DNA of 59,896 bases from Candidatus Electronema sp. (GTDB taxonomy: Bacteria > Desulfobacterota > Desulfobulbia > Desulfobulbales > Desulfobulbaceae), in NCBI GenBank assembly GCA_026645415.1, contig JAPEVH010000017.1, positions 1 through 59,896 of the forward strand, given 5' to 3'. Positions 34,201-43,684 of this stretch are shown piece after piece (position 1 is the stretch's first letter; the number at the start of each line of letters is the position of its first letter). The notes below the pieces were generated by a model that was given only the letters and a program-made list of their open reading frames with translations, was not told the origin of the DNA and made no database searches. A program made the translations under genes and the position numbers.

Positions 34201-35835
34201 TTATCTTGCTAGTTGTTGCACTATTGGCCAACGTCTGCCGCAACCAAATGCTTTTGTTGTAACCTTTAAGCCAAGCGGTGCCTGCTTACGCTTATGCTCG
34301 CTGAGGTGAATGCGGCGGATAATACTTTGCACTGTTTCGTGGTCAAAGCCCTGCGCAACTATTTCTTCTAAACTACGCTGCTGCTCTAAGTAAGCGGTCA
34401 AGATTGGGTCAAGGACTTCATAAGGCGGCAAGTCATCTTGGTCGCACTGGTCTGGCTTCAGTTCTGCGCTTGGTGGACGAGTAATGATTCGTTCTGGGAT
34501 AACCGCACCGTTCCGGTTCATCCAACGAGCGAGTTGATAGACCATCACCTTGGGCACATCAGCGAGAACAGCCAAGCCACCGCTCATATCACCGTACAGG
34601 GTACAATAGCCAACTGCCATTTCCGATTTGTTGCCCGTACTCAACAGCAGTCGAGCAAACTTGTTCGATAAGGCCATGAGCAAATTACCCCGGATGCGCG
34701 CCTGAATATTCTGTTCCGTCAGGTCTTCAGGGCGGCCGACAAAGAGCGGCGCAAGGGCTTGTTGATAGGCTTGCATCGCCCCAGCTATGGGGATGATCTC
34801 AAAGCCACAGCCTAGGTTTGCGCTTAATTCTTGGGCATCATCAATGCTGATCTGGGCAGTGTACGGCGAGGGCAGAGCCACGCACAGGACATTCTCTGGG
34901 CCAAGAGCCAAGGCCGCGAGAACAGCAGTGACGGCTGAGTCAATCCCGCCAGAAAGACCAATGACTGCCTTGCTAAAGCCGGTCTTGCGCAGGTAATCGC
35001 CCAGACCAAGGACAAGAGCGGCTTCAACGTGGGCAACTGAATCCTCTAGCTGCGGGCAGGCAGGCGGCTCCTTGTGCAAGTCTGCTGTCTCAACAAGCAG
35101 CATATCCTCGCGAAAACCCGCAGCGATGGCCGCGAGCTGCCCCTTGCTGTTGATCGCCGCAGAGTGGCCGTCAAAGATGAGCGAATCTTGGCCACCAACC
35201 TGATTGACATAGAGCAACGGCAGGCCGTGCCGCTGGCAAAGGTTGGAGAAGAGCTGACTGCGCTCGCCGAGCTTGCCGTGATGATAGGGTGAGGCAGAGA
35301 TATTGATCAGCAAATCGGCGTGAGCCTGATTGCGGAGCAGAGCTGCAACTGGGTCAACGCTGTACGAGCCATATGAACCCGGCCAGATGTCTTCGCAGAC
35401 AGTCAGGCCAAGATGCAGGCCCTTGAACGGGAAAGGCAGCGATGGGTTGCCTGGCTCAAAATAGCGGCTCTCATCAAAGACATCATAGGTGGGCAGGAGC
35501 TGCTTGCGCACTCGTTGCACGACTTTGCCTTGGTGGATAAGTAGAGCCGAGTTATGCAAAGGTTTGCCCGGCCCCTGCCGCTGCTCAATTGCGCCAACAA
35601 TAACGCCAGTATCACCGACAGCAGCAATCAGTTGGTCTAAGCTCTGATCATGGGCCTGAAGAAAATCACGCCGCTCCAGCAAGTCTTGAGGAGGGTAGCC
35701 GCACAGGGCCAGCTCTGGGAAGATGACCAAATCACAGCCTGCTTGCTCTGCCTGCCGGAGACGGTCAAGCAGCAGACCGAGGTTGTGGGCAAAATGGCCG
35801 ATAGTCGGGTTGGTTTGAATCAGGGCGATACGCAT
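34201..35835 (-). CDS. nadE: Glutamine-dependent NAD+ synthetase
   Basis: The 544-residue enzyme amidates deamido-NAD using glutamine. The N-terminal nitrilase-type glutaminase (about 1-270) has E in VIFPELALCGYPPQDLL, K in RKQLLPTYDVFDE and nucleophile Cys in LGLTVCEDIWPG. The C-terminal synthetase has the PP-loop SGGIDSAVTAV at about residue 295, STGNKSEMAVGYCTLYGDMSGG and the ending SEHKRKQAPLGLKVTTKAFG. It starts at ATG 35835 and is preceded by a 20-codon ORF after the Anbu operon. Confidence 0.96.
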   Translation of the reverse strand: MRIALIQTNPTIGHFAHNLGLLLDRLRQAEQAGCDLVIFPELALCGYPPQDLLERRDFLQAHDQSLDQLIAAVGDTGVIVGAIEQRQGPGKPLHNSALLIHQGKVVQRVRKQLLPTYDVFDESRYFEPGNPSLPFPFKGLHLGLTVCEDIWPGSYGSYSVDPVAALLRNQAHADLLINISASPYHHGKLGERSQLFSNLCQRHGLPLLYVNQVGGQDSLIFDGHSAAINSKGQLAAIAAGFREDMLLVETADLHKEPPACPQLEDSVAHVEAALVLGLGDYLRKTGFSKAVIGLSGGIDSAVTAVLAALALGPENVLCVALPSPYTAQISIDDAQELSANLGCGFEIIPIAGAMQAYQQALAPLFVGRPEDLTEQNIQARIRGNLLMALSNKFARLLLSTGNKSEMAVGYCTLYGDMSGGLAVLADVPKVMVYQLARWMNRNGAVIPERIITRPPSAELKPDQCDQDDLPPYEVLDPILTAYLEQQRSLEEIVAQGFDHETVQSIIRRIHLSEHKRKQAPLGLKVTTKAFGCGRRWPIVQQLAR

Positions 35836-35863
35836 GACTATGTTCTTGTGCTTGAAACGTCCA

Positions 35864-35926
35864 TCAGTTCTCTACTTCTTCCTTCAAGCTGCGCTGAAAC
35901 AGCTCCGGCGGCAGGGTGTCGGTCAT
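35864..35926 (-). CDS. 20-codon ORF ending like GpsA (dispersed 29-bp repeat copy)
   Basis: A short frame, MTDTLPPELFQRSLKEEVEN, starts at a TGATG overlap with the transglutaminase stop and could be translated by coupling. Its ELFQRSLKEEVE is identical to the C-terminus of GpsA at 42.7 kb, and 29 bases (35877-35905) are identical at DNA level. It may be a genuine micropeptide, a gene remnant or a repeat that happens to be open. Confidence 0.3.
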   Translation of the reverse strand: MTDTLPPELFQRSLKEEVEN

Positions 35927-36771
35927 CACATTCTGCGTATATCAATCTTGAAATCTATCGTGGATGAAACTCCGGTGCCCCGGTAATTTCCAGCCACCGG
36001 AGCTGCCCCGGCAGTCCTCCAGCTGGCTGCAAGCGGAACATGCTGTTCCGTGACAGCCAGACCAAGTGTCGGGTCATAGCCTTTCCAGCCGCAGCCGGGC
36101 ATGTACACTTCCGCCCAAGCATGAAGATCACGAGTCTCCGCCTTTTCGTCGCCCTGATGATAGCCGCTGACGAACCGAGCTGCAATTCCTGCTGACCGGC
36201 AGCAGGCCATGAACAGGACAGCAAGGTCCCGGCAGGCTCCTTGTTTTTTTTGCAGCAGAACAGCAGGAGGCAGCGGCTCGCCTTGTTCTCTGTTTTCCAC
36301 CTTGAATTCTTCGTAAATCGTCATATTCAGCAGGGAAAGAAATGGAATAGTTTCACCTCCTGATTTCTTAATTATCGGGGCGGCAAATGACTTGACCAGA
36401 TCATCATGGCCGTCTCCTCCAAGACATGGGGCCAGTGCTGCTGTATCGTTGCTGGAATAAACAGCAGGAAGATGCAAGAATCTGCTTTCTGTCACTAAAT
36501 AATCAAAAGGATTTATCGGGATCGTCTTGATCTCAGAGACCGTTGAAATTGACAGAGAATCTATCAGGTCTTCAAACCAAGCGCAGGTCGTCAGGTTTCC
36601 TTCAGCATCAAGAAATTCATGCAGGCCAACAGGCTGTGGGGTAATGCTCAGGGAAAAATTTTTAATCTGCAGGGACGGGTCGTTGCGGGGCCGCAATCTG
36701 AAAACATGCGGCTCCAAAAAAACAGGCGTGGAATAACTGTATTGAATAACATGACTGATCTGCAAGATCAT
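35926..36771 (-). CDS. Transglutaminase-like protein of the Anbu operon
   Basis: The 281-residue protein has an N-terminal beta domain (LQISHVIQYSYSTPVFLEPH) and the transglutaminase core. Catalytic Cys lies in KQGACRDLAVLFMACCR, His in RDLHAWAEVYMPG and Asp in GWKGYDPTLG. RFVSGYHQGD is also typical. In bacteria this family is found with Anbu, alpha-E and ATP-grasp proteins, and is predicted to act as a protease or amidase in peptide processing. Its start overlaps the Anbu stop (ATGA). Confidence 0.92.
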   Translation of the reverse strand: MILQISHVIQYSYSTPVFLEPHVFRLRPRNDPSLQIKNFSLSITPQPVGLHEFLDAEGNLTTCAWFEDLIDSLSISTVSEIKTIPINPFDYLVTESRFLHLPAVYSSNDTAALAPCLGGDGHDDLVKSFAAPIIKKSGGETIPFLSLLNMTIYEEFKVENREQGEPLPPAVLLQKKQGACRDLAVLFMACCRSAGIAARFVSGYHQGDEKAETRDLHAWAEVYMPGCGWKGYDPTLGLAVTEQHVPLAASWRTAGAAPVAGNYRGTGVSSTIDFKIDIRRM

Positions 36772-37511
36772 CTCTGCCCGCCCTTTGAATTCAGTTTTGT
36801 CAGCAGCCCGTCAATCCATTCATCCGGCAGCTCTTTGATTGCTTTGCGCAGCATGTCATCCCACCACGTGGAAATGTCGGCAAGATCATCTTGAAAAAAG
36901 CGGTGCTGAATCATGGTGAATGAATCTTTGCGATAGAGCACTACGTCTATAGGGAAATCCACGTCCGCCGCGCTGATTCTGGTTGAGTCAAAAGAAAGAC
37001 AGCCCACCTTGACCGCGAAGGCTAAAGAATCTTTGCTGGAAAATGTCCTGTCCAAGATAGGCTTGCCATATCCAGGCGCGCCGATGATCTGATACGGTGT
37101 TTCCTCGCTGATCTCAATCCAGTTGCCTTCAGGATAGACAAGATATAAAAAATGAGAGGCATCATCAGCCATCTGTCCGCCGAGCAGGCAGTGGACATTG
37201 AAATGAAGCCCGCTTGCCATGAGAAAGGCCTTGTCTTCTCCAGAGACTTGCCGAATCATTTTGGAAAAAACGTTCACCGCCTTGAACATTCGGCTGCAAG
37301 GTTCATCCATTTTAGCCAAATGCTCCTCAAAATATGCGATAGTCTTATCGCTTACCGATCTAAGTCCAGAAGTAAGCATGAACAAGCTGCCTTTGCCGTG
37401 GTTGATGCAGGTCAGCTTTTTGCTCCTGGTCAGTTCATTGCCCGAAGTGATCAACGTGTCGCCAATGCCGACGAGTCCCTCTTCAGTCCGCATTCCTAAA
37501 CAGAATGTCAT
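36768..37511 (-). CDS. Anbu, ancestral proteasome-like peptidase
   Basis: This 247-residue protein opens MTFCLGMRTEEGLVGIGDTL. Thr2 becomes the N-terminal nucleophile after Met removal, with the Asp of GDTL and Lys of RSKKL as proteasome-type partners. It continues with KGSLFMLTSGLRSVSDKTIAY and LGGQMADDASHFLYLVYPEGN. Length and motifs match Anbu, a helical-ring relative of HslV. It overlaps alpha-E upstream (37508-37511) and transglutaminase downstream by 4 bases each, so the operon is translationally coupled. Confidence 0.93.
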   Translation of the reverse strand: MTFCLGMRTEEGLVGIGDTLITSGNELTRSKKLTCINHGKGSLFMLTSGLRSVSDKTIAYFEEHLAKMDEPCSRMFKAVNVFSKMIRQVSGEDKAFLMASGLHFNVHCLLGGQMADDASHFLYLVYPEGNWIEISEETPYQIIGAPGYGKPILDRTFSSKDSLAFAVKVGCLSFDSTRISAADVDFPIDVVLYRKDSFTMIQHRFFQDDLADISTWWDDMLRKAIKELPDEWIDGLLTKLNSKGGQR

Positions 37512-38536
37512 TTTGCTGTCTCCTTTGGCATCGTTTGATTTTGCTCAGAAAAAAATTGCAGGTCACTGCGAGGCTGGGCAGCCGCCTCCAAAGGCGCAGG
37601 CCGGAAAAAAGCAGAGCTTATTTCCAAGCCAATATGATTGAGCCGCCCTTGCAAGGCATCAAGATATTCGTGCAATCCTGCCTCCATCACCTCTTGGATA
37701 TCAGAATAGTTCAAATCCGCCAGCAGTCTGCCGAGATGTTTTTCAGCCCCGCTGCGAGCATCCCCGTTCGTCGAGCCGGTGATTTTGCCCAGCGATTCAA
37801 ATGCATTGTTTACTGCATGACGGACCGACCGGGGAAAATTTGCGTCAAAAATAAGAAAGCCTGCCACTTGCACAGGCGTTATCCGATGAAAAATCTTTCG
37901 GTACATGTCATGGGCGCTTGCGGATTTCAACACCGCCGCCCATTGAATATTGTCATGCGGGCTGCCAACCGCATCTGGTTTAGGCAGCAGCATGAAGTAT
38001 TTCACATCCAAGATGCGGGAAACCTTGTCCGCCCGTTCGATCATCATGCCCATGCGGGCGAAATGCCATGCCTCGCCGTGGCTCATGGTGGAATAGAGCA
38101 GGCCAGAAAACATGTGACTCCGCATCTTGATCATGAGAAAAAATTTCTGCGGGTCATTATGCGCAAAACCGCTGTGTTCAGCTTCCTTCAGCTCAATATA
38201 GAAGCGATTGAGCTGCTCCCACATTTCCGAAGAAATCACTTCCCGCACAGAACGGGCGTTCTCTCTCGCTGCTTGGAGACAGGAAATGATAGAATTCGGA
38301 TTGCTGCGTTCAAAGGTCAGGAAATGAACTACATTTTTCTGCGAATATTCCCTGTGAAGCACTTGAAATGCCTTCTGGTCGCCGGTAATGGCAATCATAG
38401 GCTCCCATTGCAGGCGTGCGTCAAGAGGTGTGTCCAAGAGCAGATTGAGGTTGACGCTGATAAAACGGGCGACATTTTCCGCTCGCTCAACATAACGGCA
38501 TATCCAGTAAACAGCATTGGCAACTCGGCTTAACAT
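37508..38536 (-). CDS. Alpha-E domain protein
   Basis: The 342-residue all-helical protein opens MLSRVANAVYWICRYVERAE and has MIERADKVSRILDVKYFML and ENARSVREVISSEMWEQLN. These Glu- and Arg-bearing helices define the alpha-E family. It is always found with circularly permuted ATP-grasp and transglutaminase partners and may be a substrate carrier or scaffold for ligation. It lies 39 bases downstream of the ATP-grasp gene and overlaps the Anbu start. Confidence 0.92.
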   Translation of the reverse strand: MLSRVANAVYWICRYVERAENVARFISVNLNLLLDTPLDARLQWEPMIAITGDQKAFQVLHREYSQKNVVHFLTFERSNPNSIISCLQAARENARSVREVISSEMWEQLNRFYIELKEAEHSGFAHNDPQKFFLMIKMRSHMFSGLLYSTMSHGEAWHFARMGMMIERADKVSRILDVKYFMLLPKPDAVGSPHDNIQWAAVLKSASAHDMYRKIFHRITPVQVAGFLIFDANFPRSVRHAVNNAFESLGKITGSTNGDARSGAEKHLGRLLADLNYSDIQEVMEAGLHEYLDALQGRLNHIGLEISSAFFRPAPLEAAAQPRSDLQFFSEQNQTMPKETAK

Positions 38537-38575
38537 ATCTATTTCTCCCTGCCGGAGAAGACCGGCGCAGGTTAT

Positions 38576-40018
38576 TTATTCTCCAGCATCCACAACCCAG
38601 GTGTCTTTGCTTCCCCCGCCCTGCGAGGAATTCACCACCAAAGAATTTTTGCGCAAGGCAACTCTGGTCAAGCCGCCGGGCAGCACGTAGATGTCCTTGC
38701 CGTAGAGGATGTAGGGCCGCAGATCGACATGGCGGCCTTCAATTGCACGGTCAATAATCGTCGGTGTCCGCGACAGGGCCAGCGTGGGCTGGGCCATGTA
38801 GTTTCTGGGATTCTGCTTAATCAAACCGGCAAATTTTTCCCGCTCCGCTGCTGAGGCGTGCGGCCCGATCAACATGCCGTATCCGCCCGATTCGTTGGCT
38901 GCCTTGACGACCAGTTTGTCCAAATTCTTAAGAACGTATTCCTGCTCTTTCGGATCAGAGCAGATATAGGTCGGAACATTGGGCAGAATTGGGTCTTCTC
39001 CGGTGTAGTATTTGATGATTTTAGGCACATAGGCATAAATCACCTTGTCATCGGCCACACCGGTGCCGGGCGCGTTGGCCATTGCCAGACGGCCCGCCTT
39101 ATATACTTCCATAAGTCCAGGCACCCCAAGCACAGAGTCAGACCTGAAGGCCAGCGGGTCAATGAAGTCATCGTCCATGCGGCGGTAAAGCACGTCTATT
39201 TTTTCCAAGCCCTTGGTTGTCCGCATATGGACAAAACCGTCATGGACCACCAAATCTTGGCCTTCAACCAGCTCAACCCCCATCTGGCGGGCAAGAAAAG
39301 AGTGTTCAAAATAGGCGGAATTATAGGTTCCCGGCGTAAGCACCCCGATAACTGGAGAAACAATATGTTCCGGCACCAAATATTCCAGCGTGTCTAAGAG
39401 GCGGTTCGGGTAGTCATCAACCGGACGCACATGGGAGGCATCAAAAACTTGGGGAAAGGTTCGCTTGAGAACCTGTCTGTTTTCGAGCACATAAGAAACA
39501 CCAGAGGGGCAGCGCAGGTTGTCTTCCAGCACATAAAAAGCACCGTCACTGTCGCGCACCAAATCAGTGCCGGTGACATGGCACCAGATATTCTTTGGTG
39601 GGCTGAAGCCCTCGCATTCCCTGCGGAAGGTCTTGCTGGAGAAAACAACATCCTCCGGCACAACCCGGTCTTTCAGGATTTTCTTGTCGTGATAGACATC
39701 GTCAATAAAGGCGTTCAGCGCAAAGATGCGCTGCTTGAGACCCGCTTCAATTTGGCTCCACTCTTTGCCGTCCACAATACGTGGAATGATATCAAATGGA
39801 AATATTTTCTCTGCACCTGCTTCATTGCCGTAAACTGCAAAAGTGATCCCCATTTGCAGCAGCATGATTTCAGCGGCCTTCTGCTTGGAAATAAGGTCTT
39901 CTTCTGACAGCGACTTGATCTTCTCAATCAGCAGTTCGGCACCGGGATTGGGTTGATCAGGCTTGGCAAAAAGCTCGTCGTAAAATCCTTCAAGCTGATA
40001 AGCAGACAAGTCCATCAA
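38576..40018 (-). CDS. Circularly permuted ATP-grasp protein
   Basis: This 480-residue protein has GVLTPGTYNSAYFEHSFLAR, LYRRMDDDFIDPLAF, NAPGTGVADDKVIYAYVPK, VVKAANESGGYGMLIGP and RPYILYGKDIYVLPGGLTRVAL. That is the order of the circularly permuted ATP-grasp family (formerly DUF404/DUF407). It is predicted to form amide bonds between small amines or peptides. It is the first gene of the Anbu operon, and a purine-rich ribosome binding site (AAAGGAGGATATTG) precedes the ATG. Confidence 0.93.
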   Translation of the reverse strand: MMDLSAYQLEGFYDELFAKPDQPNPGAELLIEKIKSLSEEDLISKQKAAEIMLLQMGITFAVYGNEAGAEKIFPFDIIPRIVDGKEWSQIEAGLKQRIFALNAFIDDVYHDKKILKDRVVPEDVVFSSKTFRRECEGFSPPKNIWCHVTGTDLVRDSDGAFYVLEDNLRCPSGVSYVLENRQVLKRTFPQVFDASHVRPVDDYPNRLLDTLEYLVPEHIVSPVIGVLTPGTYNSAYFEHSFLARQMGVELVEGQDLVVHDGFVHMRTTKGLEKIDVLYRRMDDDFIDPLAFRSDSVLGVPGLMEVYKAGRLAMANAPGTGVADDKVIYAYVPKIIKYYTGEDPILPNVPTYICSDPKEQEYVLKNLDKLVVKAANESGGYGMLIGPHASAAEREKFAGLIKQNPRNYMAQPTLALSRTPTIIDRAIEGRHVDLRPYILYGKDIYVLPGGLTRVALRKNSLVVNSSQGGGSKDTWVVDAGE

Positions 40019-40121
40019 TATCCTCCTTTAGAGTTAACATGCTGAGTTGATGCTCAATTCAATCGAACAGCTCCACGAGAGAGCGATCATAGCATAAAAG
40101 CATAAGAAACACAGTGAGATT

Positions 40122-40649
40122 TTATAGGGTCTGCCGCACATAAATCAGCTTGTCAGCAGCAAAACCAAGCTGCGCTGCCCTTGCGGCAAAGCGGGTGAGC
40201 AGCTCCGGCGCCACCGTTGGCTGGCGCGAGAGCAGCCAGAGATAAGAGGTGTCCGGGCCGGAGACAAAGGCGTATTGGTAGTTCTCTTTGTCCAGCTCGA
40301 AGATGACGTAGGAGCCGTAAAACGGGCCGAAGAAGGAAACTTTCAGATAACCAGTGTCAGGCTCTTCGACAAAAAACGCCTTGCCGTCCGCCTCCTTCCA
40401 CTCCTGCTTGGCGGTGAGGAAGCCACGATTTCTGACCGCAACGCCGCCGTCTTTCCGCAGGGAGTATTCTGCTGTCACCTGCTCCATGCCGCGTTCAAAG
40501 GAGTGATCCAGCCGGGCGATTTCATACCATTTGCCCAAGTAGCGGTCGAGTTCAAACCCTTTGACCGGGCTAACATTCTTCGGCATTCCAAGGCAGCCAC
40601 CGAGGGTCAGGGATGCCAGCAGGGCAAGGAGTTTGCGCATTGTTTTCAT
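40122..40649 (-). CDS. blc: Outer-membrane lipocalin (Blc-like lipoprotein)
   Basis: The 175-residue product has a lipoprotein signal with lipobox LTLGGC and the lipocalin motif 1 YLGKWYEIARLDHSFERGM. VTAEYSLRKDGGVAVRN, GPFYGSYVIFELD and YLWLLSRQPTV are conserved in bacterial Blc. It should sit in the outer membrane and bind lysophospholipids or fatty acids. The start at MKTMRKLL was chosen over MRTKND because the lipoprotein signal then has normal length; its beginning follows the DUF2442 stop by 14 bases. Confidence 0.9.
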   Translation of the reverse strand: MKTMRKLLALLASLTLGGCLGMPKNVSPVKGFELDRYLGKWYEIARLDHSFERGMEQVTAEYSLRKDGGVAVRNRGFLTAKQEWKEADGKAFFVEEPDTGYLKVSFFGPFYGSYVIFELDKENYQYAFVSGPDTSYLWLLSRQPTVAPELLTRFAARAAQLGFAADKLIYVRQTL

Positions 40650-40663
40650 ATCGTTTTTTGTTC

Positions 40664-41162
<499 letters not shown>

Positions 41163-41184
41163 GTCGTTTCTTGCTGCGCTGAAC

Positions 41185-41250
41185 TCATTCTATTGCCCCT
41201 TTCTTGGTGGGCACAAACCAGCCAAGAAGCCAGAGTCTTCGCATTTTCAT
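41185..41250 (-). CDS. Possible 21-codon ORF with strong ribosome binding site
   Basis: A frame encoding MKMRRLWLLGWFVPTKKGAIE follows AAGGAGGA by five bases, which is part of the dispersed repeat at 41257-41281. It ends 22 bases before the DUF4160 start, so it could be a leader peptide or the remnant of a larger gene. The hydrophobic first half could be a truncated signal peptide. Support is limited to the ribosome binding site. Confidence 0.25.
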   Translation of the reverse strand: MKMRRLWLLGWFVPTKKGAIE

Positions 41251-41291
41251 AGTTCCTCCTTCAAGCTGCGCTGAAACAGCTTCTGCAATGT

Positions 41292-42545
41292 TTACAGGAG
41301 CTGAAGAATAGCGGGCAGGGCAGAAGTCTTTCCTTGGTTTTTCTGCCAGTTCTGCCAATAAAGCAGGTAGCTGTCATAGAGCGTCTGGCGCATTACGCTG
41401 TCCGCAGCCACACTGCCGCCCAACGGTTCAAAAAATATGTAATTATCATTCGGATCCATGTAATGGAACTCAAAACAGACGAACTTATCCACATAAGGAG
41501 CTTCTGTTCTCAATTGCCGCCGAATCTTATCAATGCTTGAAGGAATGAGCTGTAGATTGTCCCGGTCGTTGCCGAGATTGGTGAACAGTTCCACATTACC
41601 CCAGAGCGGTTTGCCTGCGGCATCAGCAGCCTTGCGAACAGCTCTGAAGTATGCGCTGATCTGGTCATTGCTTCCGGTAAGAGTATTCGGCTCAACACCA
41701 ACTCCATCTTGCAGAATGATGATGTCCAGCTCGCTGTTTTTGAGCGCATACTCCCACATTGCGCCGAACTGCTCCGCATTATCGAAGTCTGTGTTGAAGA
41801 ATGGTGAGATGGCCAGCTTCTTCCCCGGCAAAGCCTGATGCACGGCCTTGGCCACACGGTCAATGATTGAGGCGAGATACGGATGATTGACAGTAGGATT
41901 GAAGGCGTTGTTGGCGACTTCAATCGAATAGTAAAAACCGCCAAAAGCCGGGTGGCTGCCGTACTGCGCGGCAAGATCATTCACAACCGCGATGGAGCGC
42001 AGCACATGATGCTCAATGGCTGCTTTGTCCGTCTCGCTGAACTTCTCATCCGTCACCGCATTCCACCAACTGAACGAACTTGACTCCTCGTTGAGATAAA
42101 GGCCGAGCCAGACCTGAATGCCCGCTTTCTGAGCTGCGTCGAGCAGATAGGCCACTGGTTCCTTGCCGCCTTGATTGGGGGAACCTAGCCAACTGGTCGG
42201 TGTCACCCACCCTCTGGTCTCGATGCCGTTTATCGTCAGCTGGTCTGGGTTGTAGAAGGCGAAGTCTGCATCAGGGCTGCCGCCGTACGTGGTGCTGAAC
42301 CAAGTCTGCCCTTTTTCAAAGTGGACCGTCCACTGGTAAAAGAGCATTTCCGCACCGACATCAGCCATGCTCTGCACCCAGCGGTCGTATTCCTCTTGAG
42401 TTGAAAACTTGTCATAACTTGTCGCCCCGTAGCCAAGATAAGGCTGAACGAAAAAACCATGAATGCGGGCCTCGCCTGCTTCTGCCTTTTCAGCAATGAC
42501 CGCCAGCAAGACGAAGAAAATGCAACTGTATAGAAAAGATGACAT
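41292..42545 (-). CDS. DUF4434-containing exported TIM-barrel protein
   Basis: The 417-residue product has a signal peptide (FLYSCIFFVLLAVIAEKAEA) and a DUF4434 glycosidase-like barrel. RIHGFFVQPYLGYGATSYDK, ADVGAEMLFYQWTVHFEKGQ, GIQVWLGLYLNEESS, GGFYYSIEVANNAFN and DIIILQDGVGVE give the usual strands. The family is related to glycoside hydrolases of the TIM-barrel clan, but its substrate is unknown. I chose the ATG with GGAGGA five bases upstream; a TTG six codons earlier is less likely. Confidence 0.82.
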   Translation of the reverse strand: MSSFLYSCIFFVLLAVIAEKAEAGEARIHGFFVQPYLGYGATSYDKFSTQEEYDRWVQSMADVGAEMLFYQWTVHFEKGQTWFSTTYGGSPDADFAFYNPDQLTINGIETRGWVTPTSWLGSPNQGGKEPVAYLLDAAQKAGIQVWLGLYLNEESSSFSWWNAVTDEKFSETDKAAIEHHVLRSIAVVNDLAAQYGSHPAFGGFYYSIEVANNAFNPTVNHPYLASIIDRVAKAVHQALPGKKLAISPFFNTDFDNAEQFGAMWEYALKNSELDIIILQDGVGVEPNTLTGSNDQISAYFRAVRKAADAAGKPLWGNVELFTNLGNDRDNLQLIPSSIDKIRRQLRTEAPYVDKFVCFEFHYMDPNDNYIFFEPLGGSVAADSVMRQTLYDSYLLYWQNWQKNQGKTSALPAILQLL

Positions 42546-42658
42546 GGTGTCCTCCGCTGACAAAGATTATCAATAGTGCGTATATTGATTATATTCTCGT
42601 CGACGAAAGAGTGAAATGCAAGCCATGATACGAAGAAACAGCTAGGGACTGCTCTCTC

Positions 42659-43684
42659 TCAAACACCCTCCACCTCTTCCTTCAAGCTGCGCTGAAACAG
42701 CTCTTGTACGGCTGCTTGGCAGGGCTTGTCTTCATACAATATTTGATAGACCTGCTCCAAGATGGGCATTTCTACACTGACCTGCGCAGCCAGCAGCCAG
42801 CAGGACTTGGCTGTACGTACACCCTCAGCCACCATCGTCATTTCTGCAAGAGCTTGCTTGAGGGTGCGGCCCTCGCCCAGCTTGAGACCAACGGTGCGGT
42901 TACGGCTCAGACTACCAGTACAGGTCAGCACTAAGTCGCCCAGTCCGCCAAGGCCAGCAAAGGTGAGCGGATTGGCTCCGAGAGCAACACCAAGCCGGGT
43001 GATTTCCGCCAGCCCACGGGTAATGAGGGCGGCTCTGGCATTCAGGCCGCAGCCGAGGCCATCAGCAATGCCTGCGGCAATGGCAATGACGTTCTTCATC
43101 GCTCCAGAGATCTCCAGACCAATGATGTCTGTGCTGGTGTAGGCCCGGAAGAACGGGGTGGAGAAGAGCTGTTGCACGGCCTGAGCTGCCTCCAGATCAG
43201 CAAAGCCGACTGTAACCGCTGTCGGCTGACTGGTCGCCACTTCATCAGCAAAGCTGGGGCCACTGAGGACACCGGCAGACAGAGCGTCTTGCCGCTGCTG
43301 CTGGGCCAGCTCTGCATTCATAACCTGACACATCGTTTGGCCGCTGTCAACCTCAATACCCTTAACTGCGGAGACCAACAAAGTACCCTCTTGGAGCAGG
43401 GGCACCAGCCGAGCAAAGACCTCACGGAAGCCATGCGAAGGCACAGCCATGACCACGCACTGGCAGGTGCTCACGCAGGCTAGATCATCGGTGGGCTGCA
43501 AGGTTGCGGGCAGAGCTGCGCCGGGCAGATAGCGGCGGTTCTCGCGGTCGCGACGCAGAGCATCCACATGCGCTGGCCGATGGCTCCAGAGAAAGACCTC
43601 TTCGCCTTTGTCGGCCAGCAGCTTGGCCAAGGCTGTGCCCCAGCTCCCCGCCCCAATCACCGCTGTTTGTTTAATCTGTATCAT
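42659..43684 (-). CDS. gpsA: Glycerol-3-phosphate dehydrogenase [NAD(P)+]
   Basis: This 341-residue enzyme makes sn-glycerol 3-phosphate for phospholipids. It has the Rossmann motif VIGAGSWGTALAKLLADKG, VVMAVPSHGFREVF, SAVKGIEVDSGQ, and active-site Lys in EISGAMKNVIAIAAGIADG. The start at 43684 overlaps the ferredoxin stop (TGATG); a longer frame reaching 43741 runs through the ferredoxin gene and is rejected. The last residues, ELFQRSLKEEVEGV, lie in a 29-bp repeat also present at 35.88 kb, so the C-terminus may have been replaced or the repeat spread from here. Confidence 0.96.
   Translation of the reverse strand: MIQIKQTAVIGAGSWGTALAKLLADKGEEVFLWSHRPAHVDALRRDRENRRYLPGAALPATLQPTDDLACVSTCQCVVMAVPSHGFREVFARLVPLLQEGTLLVSAVKGIEVDSGQTMCQVMNAELAQQQRQDALSAGVLSGPSFADEVATSQPTAVTVGFADLEAAQAVQQLFSTPFFRAYTSTDIIGLEISGAMKNVIAIAAGIADGLGCGLNARAALITRGLAEITRLGVALGANPLTFAGLGGLGDLVLTCTGSLSRNRTVGLKLGEGRTLKQALAEMTMVAEGVRTAKSCWLLAAQVSVEMPILEQVYQILYEDKPCQAAVQELFQRSLKEEVEGV
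42675..42703 (-). repeat. 29-bp dispersed repeat (GpsA C-terminal copy)
   Basis: The sequence is identical to 35877-35905, and 25 of its bases also recur at 41257-41281. All three copies lie on the minus strand. The repeat contains AGCTG/CAGCT and GCTG/CAGC inverted arms and ends in AAGGA, so it can provide a ribosome binding site. Here it encodes LFQRSLKEE. Confidence 0.85.

Noticed and set aside
37505-38533. 342-codon plus-strand frame
   Set aside because: It is the antisense shadow of the alpha-E gene, which has clear family motifs and operon overlaps.
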